DNA of 48,598 nt from Bacillus mycoides (GTDB lineage: Bacteria; Bacillota; Bacilli; Bacillales; Bacillaceae_G), in the NCBI RefSeq assembly GCF_001757995.1, contig NZ_LXLV01000002.1:1-48598 (forward strand), read 5' to 3'. A program made the translations under genes and the position numbers. The notes below the pieces were generated by a model. That model had not been told where the DNA came from. It ran no database searches and worked only from the letters and a program-made list of their open reading frames with translations. Every line of letters begins with the position of its first letter. The first letter of the stretch is position 1. This document shows positions 20,633 through 30,407 of this stretch, one piece after another.

Positions 20633-23600
20633 ATGATAGGTTTATTAGAGCAATTTTATAAAAATGAAGAAATACAATCGGTTATTAATGGGCTAGAAGA
20701 TGGGTTGAAAGAACAACTTGTATCGGGTATGGCAACATCCTCTCGTTCATTATTAATGGCAGCTTTATATAAAAAAACAAAGCAATCACAACTTATTGTG
20801 ACGCACAATTTATACCAAGCACAAAAAGTACATGAAGATTTAGTGGCGTTACTTGGTGAAAAAGATGTTTGGCTATATCCGGTAAATGAATTGATAGCAT
20901 CGGAAGTTGGTGTTGCAAGTCCAGAATTGAAGGCGCAGCGTATTGAAGTGTTAAATCGCTTAGCTGCGGGAGAGAATGGAATTATTGTAGCGCCAGTTGC
21001 AGGGCTGCGTAGGTTTTTACCAATAAAAGAATTATGGAAGCAAAGGCAAATTGAAATCAATCTAGGGCAAGAGATTGATTTAGATGCACTCTTGCATACT
21101 TTACATCATATTGGCTATGAGCGTAAGTCGATGGTAGAAGCTCCAGGGGAGTTCAGTTTGCGCGGGGGAATATTAGATATTTACCCATTAACTGAAGAAT
21201 TACCATTTCGTATTGAATTCTTTGATACACAGGTTGATTCTATTCGATTATTTGATGTGGAAGAACAGCGCTCTCAAGATAAAAGGGAAAGTGTTCGGTT
21301 TGGTCCGGCAACAGAGTTTTTATTTTCACAGGAAGAATTGAAATCGGGGATTAAGCATCTTGAAGAAGGTTTGACTAAGACGATGCAAAAGCTTTCCGAT
21401 GATAAATTAAAGACTACTGTGCTTGAGACGGTTAGTCATGAAATTGAAATGTTGAAAAACGGGCAAAGTATAGAACAAATGTTTAAATATTTATCTATTT
21501 TCTATAAAGAACCTGCTAGTCTGATAGATTATTTACCAGAGAACGGTGTTGTAATTTTAGATGAGATTTCCCGTATTCAAGAAACAGCATCACATCTTGA
21601 AACAGAAGAAGCGGAATGGTATATCTCACTTCTTGGCGAAGGAACAATTATTCAGGATTTATCTTTCTCCCACTCGTTTGAGGAGTTTCTTCATAATAAA
21701 AAAAGAAGTTTTGTATATTTAACGTTATTTTTACGCCATATAGCACACACACATCCCCAAAATATTGTGAATGTGACATGTAAAACGATGCAAGATTTCC
21801 ACGGACAGATGCATTTGTTAAAAACTGAAATTGATAGATGGAATGAAGGGCATTTTACGACCGTTGTGCTTGGAACAGATGATGAACGTGTAAAAAAACT
21901 ACAACATATTTTAAGTGATTATGATATTGATGCAGACATTGTAGAGGCCACAGATATCTTATTGCCTGGAAGGTTACAAATTGCTGTAGGTGATTTACAT
22001 GCAGGCTTTGAAATGCCGATGCAAAAGTTTGTTGTCATTACTGAAAAGGAGCTTTTTCATAAGAAGGTTAAAAAATCACAACGTAAGCAAAAGTTATCTA
22101 ACGCTGAACGTATTAAAAGCTATTCGGAATTAAAAGTTGGAGACCATGTAGTTCATGTGAATCATGGTATAGGTAAATTTTTAGGTATTGAGACATTAGA
22201 GATTAATGGTGTTCATAAAGATTATTTAAATATTAAATATCAAGGTAATGATAAGTTATACGTTCCAATTGAACAAATTGATCAAGTGCAAAAATACGTA
22301 GGGTCTGAAGGTAAGGATCCAAAAGTTTATAAATTAGGCGGAAATGATTGGAAGAAGGTCAAAACGAAAGTTGAAAAATCTGTACAAGACATTGCAGATG
22401 ACCTAATTAAATTATATGCCGAGCGTGAAGCTTCGAAAGGTTATGCATATACACCAGATACGGCAGAACAACAAGAATTTGAATCTTCTTTCCCATATCA
22501 AGAGACAGAGGATCAATTACGTTCTATTGAAGAGATTAAGAAAGATATGGAACGCGGACGTCCGATGGATAGGCTTCTTTGTGGTGACGTAGGATATGGA
22601 AAGACTGAAGTAGCTATTCGTGCGGCATTTAAAGCAATTATGGATGAAAAACAAGTTGCGATTTTAGTACCGACAACAATCCTTGCACAACAACACTATG
22701 AAACAATTCGAGAGCGTTTTCAAGATTACCCGATTAATATAGGGTTACTAAGTAGATTCCGTACACGAAAACAACAAAATGAAACGATTAAGGGTTTAAA
22801 AGATGGAACGGTGGATATTGTAATCGGAACGCATCGTATTTTATCTAAAGATGTTACGTATAAAGATTTAGGACTTCTTATTATTGATGAAGAACAAAGA
22901 TTCGGCGTTACGCATAAAGAAAAAATTAAACAATTGAAAGCAAATGTTGACGTGTTAACATTAACGGCAACTCCGATTCCGCGTACACTTCATATGTCTA
23001 TGCTTGGTGTGCGCGATTTATCTGTTATTGAGACACCACCAGAGAATCGTTTCCCAGTACAAACATATGTAGTAGAGTATAATCCAGCATTAATGCGAGA
23101 AGCGATAGAGCGAGAGTTAGCAAGAGGCGGTCAAATTTACTTCCTATATAACCGTGTGGAGGATATTGAAAGAAAAGCAGATGAAATTTCGATGTTAGTT
23201 CCAGATGCTCGTGTAACATACGCACATGGGAAAATGAATGAAGGTGAATTAGAGTCTGTTATGCTATCGTTTTTAGAAGGGCAGCATGATGTTCTTGTAA
23301 GTACAACAATTATTGAGACGGGTGTAGATATTCCGAATGTAAATACATTAATTGTATTTGATGCAGATCGTATGGGATTATCACAGTTGTATCAGCTTCG
23401 TGGTCGTGTTGGACGTTCTAATCGCGTCGCGTATGCCTACTTTGCATACAAACGTGATAAAGTGTTATCGGAAGTTGCAGAGAGGCGTCTGCAGGCGATT
23501 AAAGAGTTTACAGAGCTTGGATCTGGTTTCAAAATTGCGATGAGAGACTTATCAATTCGTGGTGCGGGTAATTTGTTAGGGGCAGAACAACATGGATTTA

Positions 23601-24163
23601 TTGATTCTGTCGGATTTGATCTATATTCTCAAATGTTAAAAGATGCAATTGAGCAACGTAGAGGAACAGATGGAGTTGAAAATACCGTTAATGTTGAAAT
23701 TGATTTAGAAGTCGATGCATATTTACCGGATGCGTATATTTCAGATAGTAAACAAAAAATTATGATGTATAAACAATTTAGAGGTATTTCTGCAATTGAA
23801 GATATTGAAGAGTTGCAGGAAGAGATGATCGACAGATTTGGTGATTATCCACAAGAAGTTGGTTATTTATTACAAATTGCAAACATTAAAGTGTTGGCGA
23901 TGAAAGAACAAATTGAGTTAATTAAGCAAAATAAATTTGAAGTAACATTCCTGTTTTCTGAACAAGCGAGCCAAAATATAGATGGTGGAAAATTATTCAT
24001 GCTAGGAAGTAGTTTTGGTCGTATGATCGGTCTTGGTATGGAGGGGTCACAATTGAAAATTGTGATGAAAACGAATGGATTAGAGACATCGAAATGGTTA
24101 ACAATTGCTGAAAATTTATTAAAAGGCTTACCAGATGTAAAAAAAGAAGTAATAAATGCCTAA
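20633..24163 (+). CDS. mfd: Transcription-repair coupling factor Mfd
   Basis: A 1176-residue SF2 translocase that removes RNA polymerase stalled at DNA damage and recruits UvrA. Domains in order: a UvrB-like N-terminal module (including GEFSLRGGILDIYP); a CarD-like RNAP-interaction domain around 500-565 (VGDHVVHVNHGIGKFLG); RecG-like motor domains with Walker A LCGDVGYGKTEVA near 650 and DEEQ at about 752-755; and a C-terminal UvrA-masking domain. The start is ATG 20633, with GAGAGGAG eight bases upstream, matching the length of B. subtilis Mfd. In-frame codons from 20540 run through the fin terminator and are rejected. Confidence 0.97.
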   Translation: MIGLLEQFYKNEEIQSVINGLEDGLKEQLVSGMATSSRSLLMAALYKKTKQSQLIVTHNLYQAQKVHEDLVALLGEKDVWLYPVNELIASEVGVASPELKAQRIEVLNRLAAGENGIIVAPVAGLRRFLPIKELWKQRQIEINLGQEIDLDALLHTLHHIGYERKSMVEAPGEFSLRGGILDIYPLTEELPFRIEFFDTQVDSIRLFDVEEQRSQDKRESVRFGPATEFLFSQEELKSGIKHLEEGLTKTMQKLSDDKLKTTVLETVSHEIEMLKNGQSIEQMFKYLSIFYKEPASLIDYLPENGVVILDEISRIQETASHLETEEAEWYISLLGEGTIIQDLSFSHSFEEFLHNKKRSFVYLTLFLRHIAHTHPQNIVNVTCKTMQDFHGQMHLLKTEIDRWNEGHFTTVVLGTDDERVKKLQHILSDYDIDADIVEATDILLPGRLQIAVGDLHAGFEMPMQKFVVITEKELFHKKVKKSQRKQKLSNAERIKSYSELKVGDHVVHVNHGIGKFLGIETLEINGVHKDYLNIKYQGNDKLYVPIEQIDQVQKYVGSEGKDPKVYKLGGNDWKKVKTKVEKSVQDIADDLIKLYAEREASKGYAYTPDTAEQQEFESSFPYQETEDQLRSIEEIKKDMERGRPMDRLLCGDVGYGKTEVAIRAAFKAIMDEKQVAILVPTTILAQQHYETIRERFQDYPINIGLLSRFRTRKQQNETIKGLKDGTVDIVIGTHRILSKDVTYKDLGLLIIDEEQRFGVTHKEKIKQLKANVDVLTLTATPIPRTLHMSMLGVRDLSVIETPPENRFPVQTYVVEYNPALMREAIERELARGGQIYFLYNRVEDIERKADEISMLVPDARVTYAHGKMNEGELESVMLSFLEGQHDVLVSTTIIETGVDIPNVNTLIVFDADRMGLSQLYQLRGRVGRSNRVAYAYFAYKRDKVLSEVAERRLQAIKEFTELGSGFKIAMRDLSIRGAGNLLGAEQHGFIDSVGFDLYSQMLKDAIEQRRGTDGVENTVNVEIDLEVDAYLPDAYISDSKQKIMMYKQFRGISAIEDIEELQEEMIDRFGDYPQEVGYLLQIANIKVLAMKEQIELIKQNKFEVTFLFSEQASQNIDGGKLFMLGSSFGRMIGLGMEGSQLKIVMKTNGLETSKWLTIAENLLKGLPDVKKEVINA

Positions 24164-24190
24164 TATAAGATAAAAAATACAATTCGACGT

Positions 24191-24219
24191 GCATAGAAGA
24201 ACTAATGTGTAAAATACTA
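24191..24219 (+). promoter_or_regulatory. Forespore (sigma-G) promoter of spoVT
   Basis: -35 GCATA (24191-24195), a 17-base spacer, and -10 AATACTA (24213-24219). It fits the forespore GHATR / CATACTA pattern with one -10 mismatch. spoVT is sigma-G dependent in B. subtilis. Confidence 0.62.
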
Positions 24220-24298
24220 TGTTTAATAGTTGGTGATTTTTACATGAACAGGTAAATTCACCACTTTGATCATCAGTAGAAAGTGAGGCAGCATTAGA

Positions 24299-24835
24299 AT
24301 GAAAGCAACTGGAATCGTACGTCGAATTGATGATTTAGGCAGGGTAGTAATCCCGAAGGAAATTCGTAGAACTTTACGTATTCGAGAAGGGGACCCACTA
24401 GAAATATTTGTTGATCGCGATGGAGAAGTGATTTTGAAAAAATATTCTCCAATTAGTGAACTAGGTAATTTTGCAAAGGAATATACGGAAGCTTTATACG
24501 ATAGCTTAGGACATAATGTGCTTGTATGCGATCGTGATTCTATTATCGCAGTAGCAGGCGTATCTAAAAAAGAATACTTAAATAAAAGTGTTGGCGATTT
24601 AATTGAGAAGACAATGGAAGAGCGTAAGTCTGTAATTATGACAGATGAAAGTGAAATTTCAATTATTGATGGAGTAACAGAAAAAGTGAGCTCCTATACA
24701 ATTGGCCCGATTGTTGCGAATGGGGATCCAATTGGAGCTGTTGTTATCTTCTCTAAAGAGGCTATTATAAGTGAAGTAGAGCATAAGTCAGTAAATACAG
24801 CTGCAAGCTTTTTAGCGAAACAAATGGAGCAGTAG
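24299..24835 (+). CDS. spoVT: Stage V sporulation regulator SpoVT
   Basis: A 178-residue forespore transcription factor. The N-terminal ~50 residues are an AbrB-type swapped-hairpin domain (GIVRRIDDLGRVVIPKEIRR), closely similar to AbrB in this window. The C-terminal part (about 57-178) is a GAF domain. SpoVT activates and represses sigma-G genes and influences spore germination. AGTGAGG lies somewhat far from the ATG. The gene has its own promoter and terminator. Confidence 0.95.
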   Translation: MKATGIVRRIDDLGRVVIPKEIRRTLRIREGDPLEIFVDRDGEVILKKYSPISELGNFAKEYTEALYDSLGHNVLVCDRDSIIAVAGVSKKEYLNKSVGDLIEKTMEERKSVIMTDESEISIIDGVTEKVSSYTIGPIVANGDPIGAVVIFSKEAIISEVEHKSVNTAASFLAKQMEQ

Positions 24836-24926
24836 TGAAGTGTAATTTCTATAAGTAGCAATCTTTCCTAATTATGATATTTCTATTTGAGAAATTAACT
24901 ATTGGGAGATATAAGTATATTGAACG

Positions 24927-24951
24927 AAGGTAGCGCTTTGCTACCTTTTTT
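24927..24951 (+). terminator. Terminator after spoVT
   Basis: AAGGTAGC (24927-24934) pairs with GCTACCTT (24940-24947), then T. Confidence 0.88.
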
Positions 24952-25022
24952 CATTGAATATTTTTGCTGTTGAAAGAAGTCAGTGAATGTAAGGAATATG
25001 AAGGAGAGCCAGTTTTTCTTTG

Positions 25023-25031
25023 TGATATAAT
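25023..25031 (+). promoter_or_regulatory. Extended -10 promoter of yabM
   Basis: TGA-TATAAT, an extended -10, lies 35 bases before the start of yabM. There is no good -35, as is common for extended -10 promoters. Confidence 0.5.
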
Positions 25032-25066
25032 ACGAGGGGTGAGAATAGAAAAAGGAGTTTTCTTGT

Positions 25067-26668
25067 ATGGAAGCGAAGAAGTACCAAGCCTTTTGGCGAG
25101 GGGCTATTATATTAACAATTGCAAGTTTTGTTACGAAGGTATTAAGCGCTTTTTACCGTATTCCATATCAAAATATCGCGGGTGATGTTGGTTTTTATAT
25201 TTACCAACAAATTTATCCGTTTTATGGATTTTGTTTAATTTTAGCTACTTATGGGTTTCCCATTATTATTTCAAAAATGGTCGCAGAAAGATTAGAACGA
25301 GGAAAACAAAAAGAAGCAGAAGAAATTATTTGTGTATCTTTTTGGTTTCTATTAGGAATTGGATTTATAGGGTTTTTCACATTATTCTTTGGGGCTGAAA
25401 CAATTGCATCGGCTATGGGCGATATACATTTAGATAAATTATTACGTGTTATTTCGTTTTCATTCCTACTAATGCCATTTTTATCTGTAGCGAGAGGATA
25501 TTTTCAAGGGTTCAATAATATGATGCCGACGGCTGTTTCGCAAGTAATTGAACAAACGATTCGTGTTTCTATTATTGTATTTTTATCACTATTCCTTATT
25601 GCTCATGGATTTGATTTATATACAGTTGGTGCGGGTGCTATGCTAGGTTCAATTGCAGGCGGGCTTATTGGGATTATCGTACTTTTACTTTATATGCGTC
25701 ATGATTTCCAAGCTATTTTCTTTAAAAGTTGGAAGAGAATTGGAGGTAAAAAAAGGATTATTCGAATCCTTTTTTGGCAGGGATTAGCGATTTGTATTAG
25801 TAATTTAGTCCTTATTTTTATACAAATGGCAGATGCTATTTCCTTTTATACTTTGCTTATTCGCGCGGGAGAGCAAGTTGAAAATGCAAAGGTACTAAAA
25901 GGTGTTTATGATAGAAGTATCCCGCTTATGCAATTAGGTACTGTTGTGACAACTTCTTTCTCATTGTCACTTATTCCTATTATTACAGCGGCGAAAGAAA
26001 GAGGAGATCTTTCATTTATTCAAGAAAAGGTAAAGTTAGCAATGAAAATAACATTTGTTATTGGATTTGCAGCTGCTATTGGATTAACTTGTATTATTCA
26101 ACCTACAAATATTATGTTGTTTGAAAATAGTGATGGATCAGATGTGTTATCGATTTTATCTTTATCTATTTTATTTAGTTCATTGTCAATTACAACTGCT
26201 TCTATTTTGCAAGGAGTGGGACAAACATTAAAACCAGCAATATTCGTTGTATTTGGAGGTTGTTTGAAGTTAGTTTTAAACTATATATTAATGCCGTATT
26301 TTGGTGTAAAGGGAGCTGCAATTGCAACTTTAGTTGCGCTTATTGTAATTGCCTTGCTAAATAGTGTGTTACTTATGCGAGCTGTATCGGAGCCGCTTAT
26401 TGATAGGCGGAATATGTTAGGTGTAGCTATTAGTGGTATCGGTATGGGGTTTGTATTAATAATCTTTATGCGTATGTTGCGAATGTCCGGATTAGTAATT
26501 GATACAGGACATAGAGGAATTGCGACGCTTGAAGCGCTGTTAGGTGTAGCTATCGGTGGATTAGCATATATGTTTTTAATTTTAAAATTACGTGTATTTA
26601 CAAAAGAAGAATTAGGAACCGTTATGAAACAAGAGAAAAAAGAAGGTTCATTGAAGAAGAGTGGATAG
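25067..26668 (+). CDS. yabM: Polysaccharide biosynthesis / flippase-like membrane protein (YabM)
   Basis: A 533-residue integral membrane protein of the MOP flippase superfamily (Wzx/MurJ/SpoVB type). About 14 hydrophobic helices span the whole length, and the N-terminus WRGAIILTIASFVTKVLSAFYRIPYQNI is typical of the SpoVB-like branch (read here in shortened form: ILTIASFVTKVLSAFYRIPY). It probably moves a lipid-linked sugar across the cytoplasmic membrane; the substrate is unknown. AAAAGGAG precedes the ATG. It starts a run with yabN and yabO spaced 12-15 bases apart, as in B. subtilis. Confidence 0.87.
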   Translation: MEAKKYQAFWRGAIILTIASFVTKVLSAFYRIPYQNIAGDVGFYIYQQIYPFYGFCLILATYGFPIIISKMVAERLERGKQKEAEEIICVSFWFLLGIGFIGFFTLFFGAETIASAMGDIHLDKLLRVISFSFLLMPFLSVARGYFQGFNNMMPTAVSQVIEQTIRVSIIVFLSLFLIAHGFDLYTVGAGAMLGSIAGGLIGIIVLLLYMRHDFQAIFFKSWKRIGGKKRIIRILFWQGLAICISNLVLIFIQMADAISFYTLLIRAGEQVENAKVLKGVYDRSIPLMQLGTVVTTSFSLSLIPIITAAKERGDLSFIQEKVKLAMKITFVIGFAAAIGLTCIIQPTNIMLFENSDGSDVLSILSLSILFSSLSITTASILQGVGQTLKPAIFVVFGGCLKLVLNYILMPYFGVKGAAIATLVALIVIALLNSVLLMRAVSEPLIDRRNMLGVAISGIGMGFVLIIFMRMLRMSGLVIDTGHRGIATLEALLGVAIGGLAYMFLILKLRVFTKEELGTVMKQEKKEGSLKKSG

Positions 26669-26680
26669 AGGTGACTGGTT

Positions 26681-28141
26681 GTGAGTGGAATCATTACTAT
26701 TTTAGGATTAGGTGCTGGTGAGTTAGATCAGTTAACGATGGGTGTATATCGAAAGATAAAAGAAGCAGACCATATGTTTGTTAGAACGAAGGAACACCCA
26801 GTTATAGAAGAATTGGAGAAAGAAGCTATAAAGTATACGGCCTTTGATAATGTATATGAGGCACATGATACATTTGAAATTGTATATGAAACAATCGCGA
26901 ATACATTGCTAGAACAAGCTAAAGGTGCAGAAATTATTTATGCTGTTCCAGGTCATCCGCTTGTAGCAGAAAGAACAGTTCAGCTACTTTTGGAAAAAGG
27001 AGAAGCGGCAAATATTGAAGTGCGAATTGAAGGTGGACAAAGTTTCCTTGATCCGATGTTTGCAAGTCTAAAAATTGATCCGATTGAAGGGTTCCAATTA
27101 ATTGATGCTACATCATTTGAAAGAGGACAATTAGAATTACGTCAACATTTAATCTTTTGCCAAGTGTATGATGCGTTCGTTGCTTCAGATGTGAAACTGA
27201 TGTTAATGGAGATGTTACCAGATGATTATGAAGTGTATATCGTAACAGCTGCAGGAACTTCATTTGAGCAAGTAAAAAAGGTACCGTTATACATGTTAGA
27301 TCATGAAACGGAGTTAAATAATTTAACGAGTGTATATGTACCTCCGGTTAAGGAACGTGCGTCTTTGTATCAGCAGTTTGATGTGCTTAGAGCAATTATT
27401 GCGGAACTGCGTGGACCGAATGGTTGCCCATGGGATAAAAAGCAAACTCATCAATCTTTAAAGAAATACTTAATTGAAGAAGCGTATGAAGTGCTAGAAG
27501 CAATTGATGAAGAGGATGATGATCATTTAGTAGAAGAACTAGGTGATATATTATTACAAGTTATGCTTCATGCTCAAATTGGAGAGGATGAAGGTTGGTT
27601 CTCTATAGATGATATTATTCGGACTTTAGCTGAGAAAATGGTTCGTCGCCATCCGCATGTGTTTGGGAATACGGATGTAAATAATGCTGATGAAGTGATT
27701 GCAAATTGGGAAGAAATTAAAAAACAAGAAAAGGGATTCGTGAAAGAATCTGTTTTAGCGGGTATTCCAAAAAGCTTGCCGCAGCTAATGCGTGCTTATG
27801 AAATTCAGAAGAAAGCTGGAAAGGTTGGATTTGATTGGGTTGATGTGCAGCCGATGATAGAGAAGGCCTTAGAAGAATGGCAAGAATTCCAACAAGAAGT
27901 TGTAAACATGGATGAGAAAAAGATGCTAGGTGAATTTGGTGATTTACTATTTGCATTTGTTAATATAGCTCGTCATTATAAATTAGATCCAGAAGAAGCG
28001 TTACGTTCAACTAATGAGAAATTTATGGCTCGCTTTTTATACATGGAAGCAAAAGTAGCTGAAATGAATAAGGAAATGCAAGATTTATCATTAGAACAGT
28101 TAGATATTTTATGGGAAGAGGCAAAACAAACAGAGCGTTAA
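26681..28141 (+). CDS. yabN: YabN: tetrapyrrole methylase-like and MazG pyrophosphatase fusion
   Basis: A 486-residue fusion. Residues ~1-215 form a tetrapyrrole (corrin/porphyrin) methylase fold, beginning [17 protein letters not shown] and containing [13 protein letters not shown]. From ~230 onward is MazG, starting [16 protein letters not shown] with a Mg-binding [10 protein letters not shown] / [13 protein letters not shown] pair. MazG hydrolyses NTPs to NMPs and removes abnormal nucleotides. The role of the methylase half is unknown. The start is GTG 26681, preceded by GAGGTGA. It lies 12 bases after yabM and is followed 14 bases later by yabO. Confidence 0.92.
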   Translation: MSGIITILGLGAGELDQLTMGVYRKIKEADHMFVRTKEHPVIEELEKEAIKYTAFDNVYEAHDTFEIVYETIANTLLEQAKGAEIIYAVPGHPLVAERTVQLLLEKGEAANIEVRIEGGQSFLDPMFASLKIDPIEGFQLIDATSFERGQLELRQHLIFCQVYDAFVASDVKLMLMEMLPDDYEVYIVTAAGTSFEQVKKVPLYMLDHETELNNLTSVYVPPVKERASLYQQFDVLRAIIAELRGPNGCPWDKKQTHQSLKKYLIEEAYEVLEAIDEEDDDHLVEELGDILLQVMLHAQIGEDEGWFSIDDIIRTLAEKMVRRHPHVFGNTDVNNADEVIANWEEIKKQEKGFVKESVLAGIPKSLPQLMRAYEIQKKAGKVGFDWVDVQPMIEKALEEWQEFQQEVVNMDEKKMLGEFGDLLFAFVNIARHYKLDPEEALRSTNEKFMARFLYMEAKVAEMNKEMQDLSLEQLDILWEEAKQTER

Positions 28142-28155
28142 TAGGGGGATTTGAT

Positions 28156-28431
28156 ATGCGTCTAGATAAATTTTTGAAAGTATCACGTTTAATTAAAAGA
28201 AGAACATTAGCAAAAGAAGTGTCTGACCAAGGAAGAATTTCGATTAATGGCCAAGTGGCAAAAGCGAGTTCAGATGTGAAGGTAGAGGATGAATTAACAA
28301 TTCGTTTCGGGCAAAAAATAGTAACTGTGAAAGTAAATGAATTGAAAGAAACAACTAAAAAAGAAGAGGCAGCAAACATGTATAGTCTCGTTCGTGAGGA
28401 AAAAGTGAAAGCGGAAGAAGGCTTGTTCTAA
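28156..28431 (+). CDS. rqcP: RqcP (YabO), S4-domain ribosome quality-control factor
   Basis: A 91-residue S4 RNA-binding protein of the Hsp15 type: [21 protein letters not shown], then [24 protein letters not shown] (shortened). B. subtilis RqcP (YabO) works with RqcH on 50S subunits carrying stalled nascent chains and helps add C-terminal Ala tails. AGGGGGAT lies before ATG 28156; an in-frame upstream ATG at 28111 lies inside yabN and is rejected. It closes the yabM-yabN-yabO group; a sporulation promoter for yabP overlaps its 3' side. Confidence 0.9.
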   Translation: MRLDKFLKVSRLIKRRTLAKEVSDQGRISINGQVAKASSDVKVEDELTIRFGQKIVTVKVNELKETTKKEEAANMYSLVREEKVKAEEGLF

Positions 28432-28454
28432 AATAGGTTATCCCTTCATACATT
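28426..28454 (+). promoter_or_regulatory. Candidate sigma-E promoter of yabP-yabQ
   Basis: CATACATT (28447-28454) is an exact match to the sigma-E -10 CATACAnT. The -35, expected near 28426-28433, is poor. The ~36-base distance to the yabP start is normal. yabP/yabQ are sigma-E genes in B. subtilis. Confidence 0.45.
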
Positions 28455-28489
28455 ACTATTAGCTAGTATAAAGCTATGGGGGGATTTTC

Positions 28490-28798
28490 GTGAATAATGG
28501 TTACTCACCTATGTCTTCTAATCAACAAAATGTTTCTGTAGAGCATGATATTATCATGCGTGGCAGGCGTGTAATCGATATTACTGGTGTAAAGCAAGTA
28601 GAAAGTTTTGATAGCGAAGAGTTTTTACTTGAGACTGTAATGGGTTTTTTAACAATTCGTGGTCAAAATTTGCAAATGAAGAATTTAGATGTAGAAAAGG
28701 GTGTTGTATCAATTAAAGGGAAAGTTCATGAGATGCTGTATATTGATGAGAACCAAGGGGAGAAAACTAAAGGCTTCTTTAGTAAGTTGTTTAAATGA
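28490..28798 (+). CDS. yabP: Spore cortex protein YabP
   Basis: A 102-residue YabP/YqfC family protein. The core runs from EHDIIMRGRRVIDITGVKQV to FLLETVMGFLTIRGQNLQMK, a beta-rich pattern typical of the family. In B. subtilis YabP is needed for spore cortex assembly; its molecular activity is unknown. The start is GTG 28490, with GGGGGGAT six bases upstream. Its stop overlaps the yabQ start in ATGA, so the two are coupled. Confidence 0.92.
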   Translation: MNNGYSPMSSNQQNVSVEHDIIMRGRRVIDITGVKQVESFDSEEFLLETVMGFLTIRGQNLQMKNLDVEKGVVSIKGKVHEMLYIDENQGEKTKGFFSKLFK

Positions 28799-29448
28799 GC
28801 CTAACAATTCAGTTGTATACAATGCTTTCAATGATTGGGATGGGTGCTTGGATTGGTGCCTCTTTAGATACATATCAACGGTTTTTAAAGCGCCAAGAGC
28901 GTAAACGTTGGCTTGTATTTATACAGGATATACTATTTTGGATTGTCCAAGCATTATTCGTTTTTTATGTATTACTGCGTGTGAATGAAGCCGAACTACG
29001 TATATATGTATTTTTGGCGTTACTATGTGGTTTTGCAGCATATCAAAGCTTATTGAAAGCACTATACATGAAGATGTTAAATTTTCTCATCTATATTTTT
29101 GTGCAAACAACACAATTTTTTGTTCGAATTATACAGCTACTCATGATAAAACCTGTTATTATTATAGCGCAGCTATTTATTGCATTTATATTATTCTTAT
29201 TTCGTATACTGCTTTCAATTGGACATGTGTTATGGAAAATGGTGATTTGGATATTACTTTTCATATGGAAAGTTTTTTTCTCGCCTGTTCGATTTATTGC
29301 TTCGCTCATATGGAAACTTCTCCCTAATCGTGTTAAACTTTTTATAATGAAGCATGTAGGGTTCCTGCAATATGTAGCAAAATTGAAGGGACATATCTTC
29401 CAATTATGGGAGCGTATAAAAAAGAAGTTAGGGGGACCTCGGAAATGA
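28795..29448 (+). CDS. yabQ: Spore cortex membrane protein YabQ
   Basis: A 217-residue membrane protein. It has about five hydrophobic segments, starting at residue 4 and with two more near 45-80, then a basic C-terminal tail (RIKKKLGGPRK). YabQ localises to the membrane around the forespore and is required for cortex formation in B. subtilis. The start shares four bases with the yabP stop, and its stop overlaps the divIC start in the same ATGA way, linking a sporulation pair to a cell-division gene. Confidence 0.9.
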   Translation: MSLTIQLYTMLSMIGMGAWIGASLDTYQRFLKRQERKRWLVFIQDILFWIVQALFVFYVLLRVNEAELRIYVFLALLCGFAAYQSLLKALYMKMLNFLIYIFVQTTQFFVRIIQLLMIKPVIIIAQLFIAFILFLFRILLSIGHVLWKMVIWILLFIWKVFFSPVRFIASLIWKLLPNRVKLFIMKHVGFLQYVAKLKGHIFQLWERIKKKLGGPRK

Positions 29449-29804
29449 GGGAACTGAGACAAAGAACAATCGAAAAACAGAGTCCAAATCCTGTTAAAGA
29501 ACATATAATACAAACGGATGAGAACAGGAAGCGACTTTATCGCCGTTTAGCGGTTTTTCTTGTCTTTGCTTTTACAATTATTGCTAGTATTAGTGTGACG
29601 TTTTATCAACAAAACAGTTCCATTAAAGCAAAAGAAGCAAAAGTTAAGGACATGAAAAAAGAACTGGATTCATTAACGAAAAAAGAAAAGAATCTAAAAG
29701 ATGAAGTTCAAAAGTTGAATGATGAAGAGTACGTTTTAAAGATTGCTAGAAGGGATTATTTCTTCTCCGGAAAAGGGGAGATAATTTTTCCTGTTTCTAA
29801 GTAG
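29445..29804 (+). CDS. divIC: Cell division protein DivIC (FtsB-like)
   Basis: A 119-residue bitopic membrane protein of the divisome. A basic cytoplasmic N-terminus (~40 residues) precedes one transmembrane helix (LAVFLVFAFTIIASISVTFY, ~49-68). A coiled coil follows (IKAKEAKVKDMKKELDSLTKK) and then the conserved DEEYVLKIARRDYFFSGKGE end. It forms a complex with FtsL and DivIB that activates septal peptidoglycan synthesis. The start is ATG 29445, after AGGGGG and overlapping the yabQ stop; in-frame codons from 29406 lie inside yabQ. Confidence 0.94.
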   Translation: MRELRQRTIEKQSPNPVKEHIIQTDENRKRLYRRLAVFLVFAFTIIASISVTFYQQNSSIKAKEAKVKDMKKELDSLTKKEKNLKDEVQKLNDEEYVLKIARRDYFFSGKGEIIFPVSK

Positions 29805-29815
29805 AGTATGTCTTA

Positions 29816-29845
29816 TTGACACTACATTTTAGGATTATATATAAT
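29816..29845 (+). promoter_or_regulatory. Sigma-A promoter of yabR
   Basis: TTGACA (29816-29821), an 18-base spacer, and TATAAT (29840-29845): perfect boxes. It starts right after divIC and gives yabR its own strong transcript. Confidence 0.8.
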
Positions 29846-29891
29846 AAAGTAAAATTTGACTTTTTAACCACTAAGGAGGAGCATTTTTTTT

Positions 29892-30377
29892 ATGTCAATC
29901 GAGGTAGGCAGCAAGTTACAGGGTAAAGTAACAGGTATTACAAATTTTGGGGCTTTTGTGGAGCTGCCAGAAGGCTTAACAGGTCTTGTTCATATTAGTG
30001 AAGTTGCTGATAATTATGTGAAAGATATTAACGATCACTTAAAAGTAGGCGACCAAGTAGAAGTAAAAGTTATCAATGTTGAAAAAGATGGCAAAATTGG
30101 CCTATCTATTAAGAAAGCGAAAGAACGTGAAAAAACAGAAGGAGATCGTCCACGTGGTGAATACCAACGCGGTGGTGATCAACAACGTTCTGGACGTCCA
30201 CAACGTAATAATCGTTCTTCCAACAGAGATAACCGCGGTGGCGGTAACGAACGAGCTCCAAAAGAAACATTTGAGCAAAAGATGGCACGCTTTTTAAAAG
30301 ATAGTGAAGATCGTTTAACTTCTTTAAAGCGTAACACAGAATCTAAACGTGGTGGCCGTGGCGCACGTCGCGGATAA
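29892..30377 (+). CDS. yabR: S1-domain RNA-binding protein YabR
   Basis: A 161-residue protein. Residues ~1-75 form a single S1 OB-fold (VGSKLQGKVTGITNFGAFVELPEGLTGLVH in part). From ~80 on it is low-complexity and rich in Arg, Gly, Asn and Gln, ending in the RGGRGARRG tail; this part is probably disordered and RNA-binding. The role is not defined; S1 proteins of this type bind RNA or ribosomes. AAGGAGG lies ~12 bases before the ATG across a T-run. It has its own strong promoter and terminator. Confidence 0.9.
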   Translation: MSIEVGSKLQGKVTGITNFGAFVELPEGLTGLVHISEVADNYVKDINDHLKVGDQVEVKVINVEKDGKIGLSIKKAKEREKTEGDRPRGEYQRGGDQQRSGRPQRNNRSSNRDNRGGGNERAPKETFEQKMARFLKDSEDRLTSLKRNTESKRGGRGARRG

Positions 30378-30407
30378 TAAGTCCGTTTAATTCTTAACAT
30401 ATAGAGA

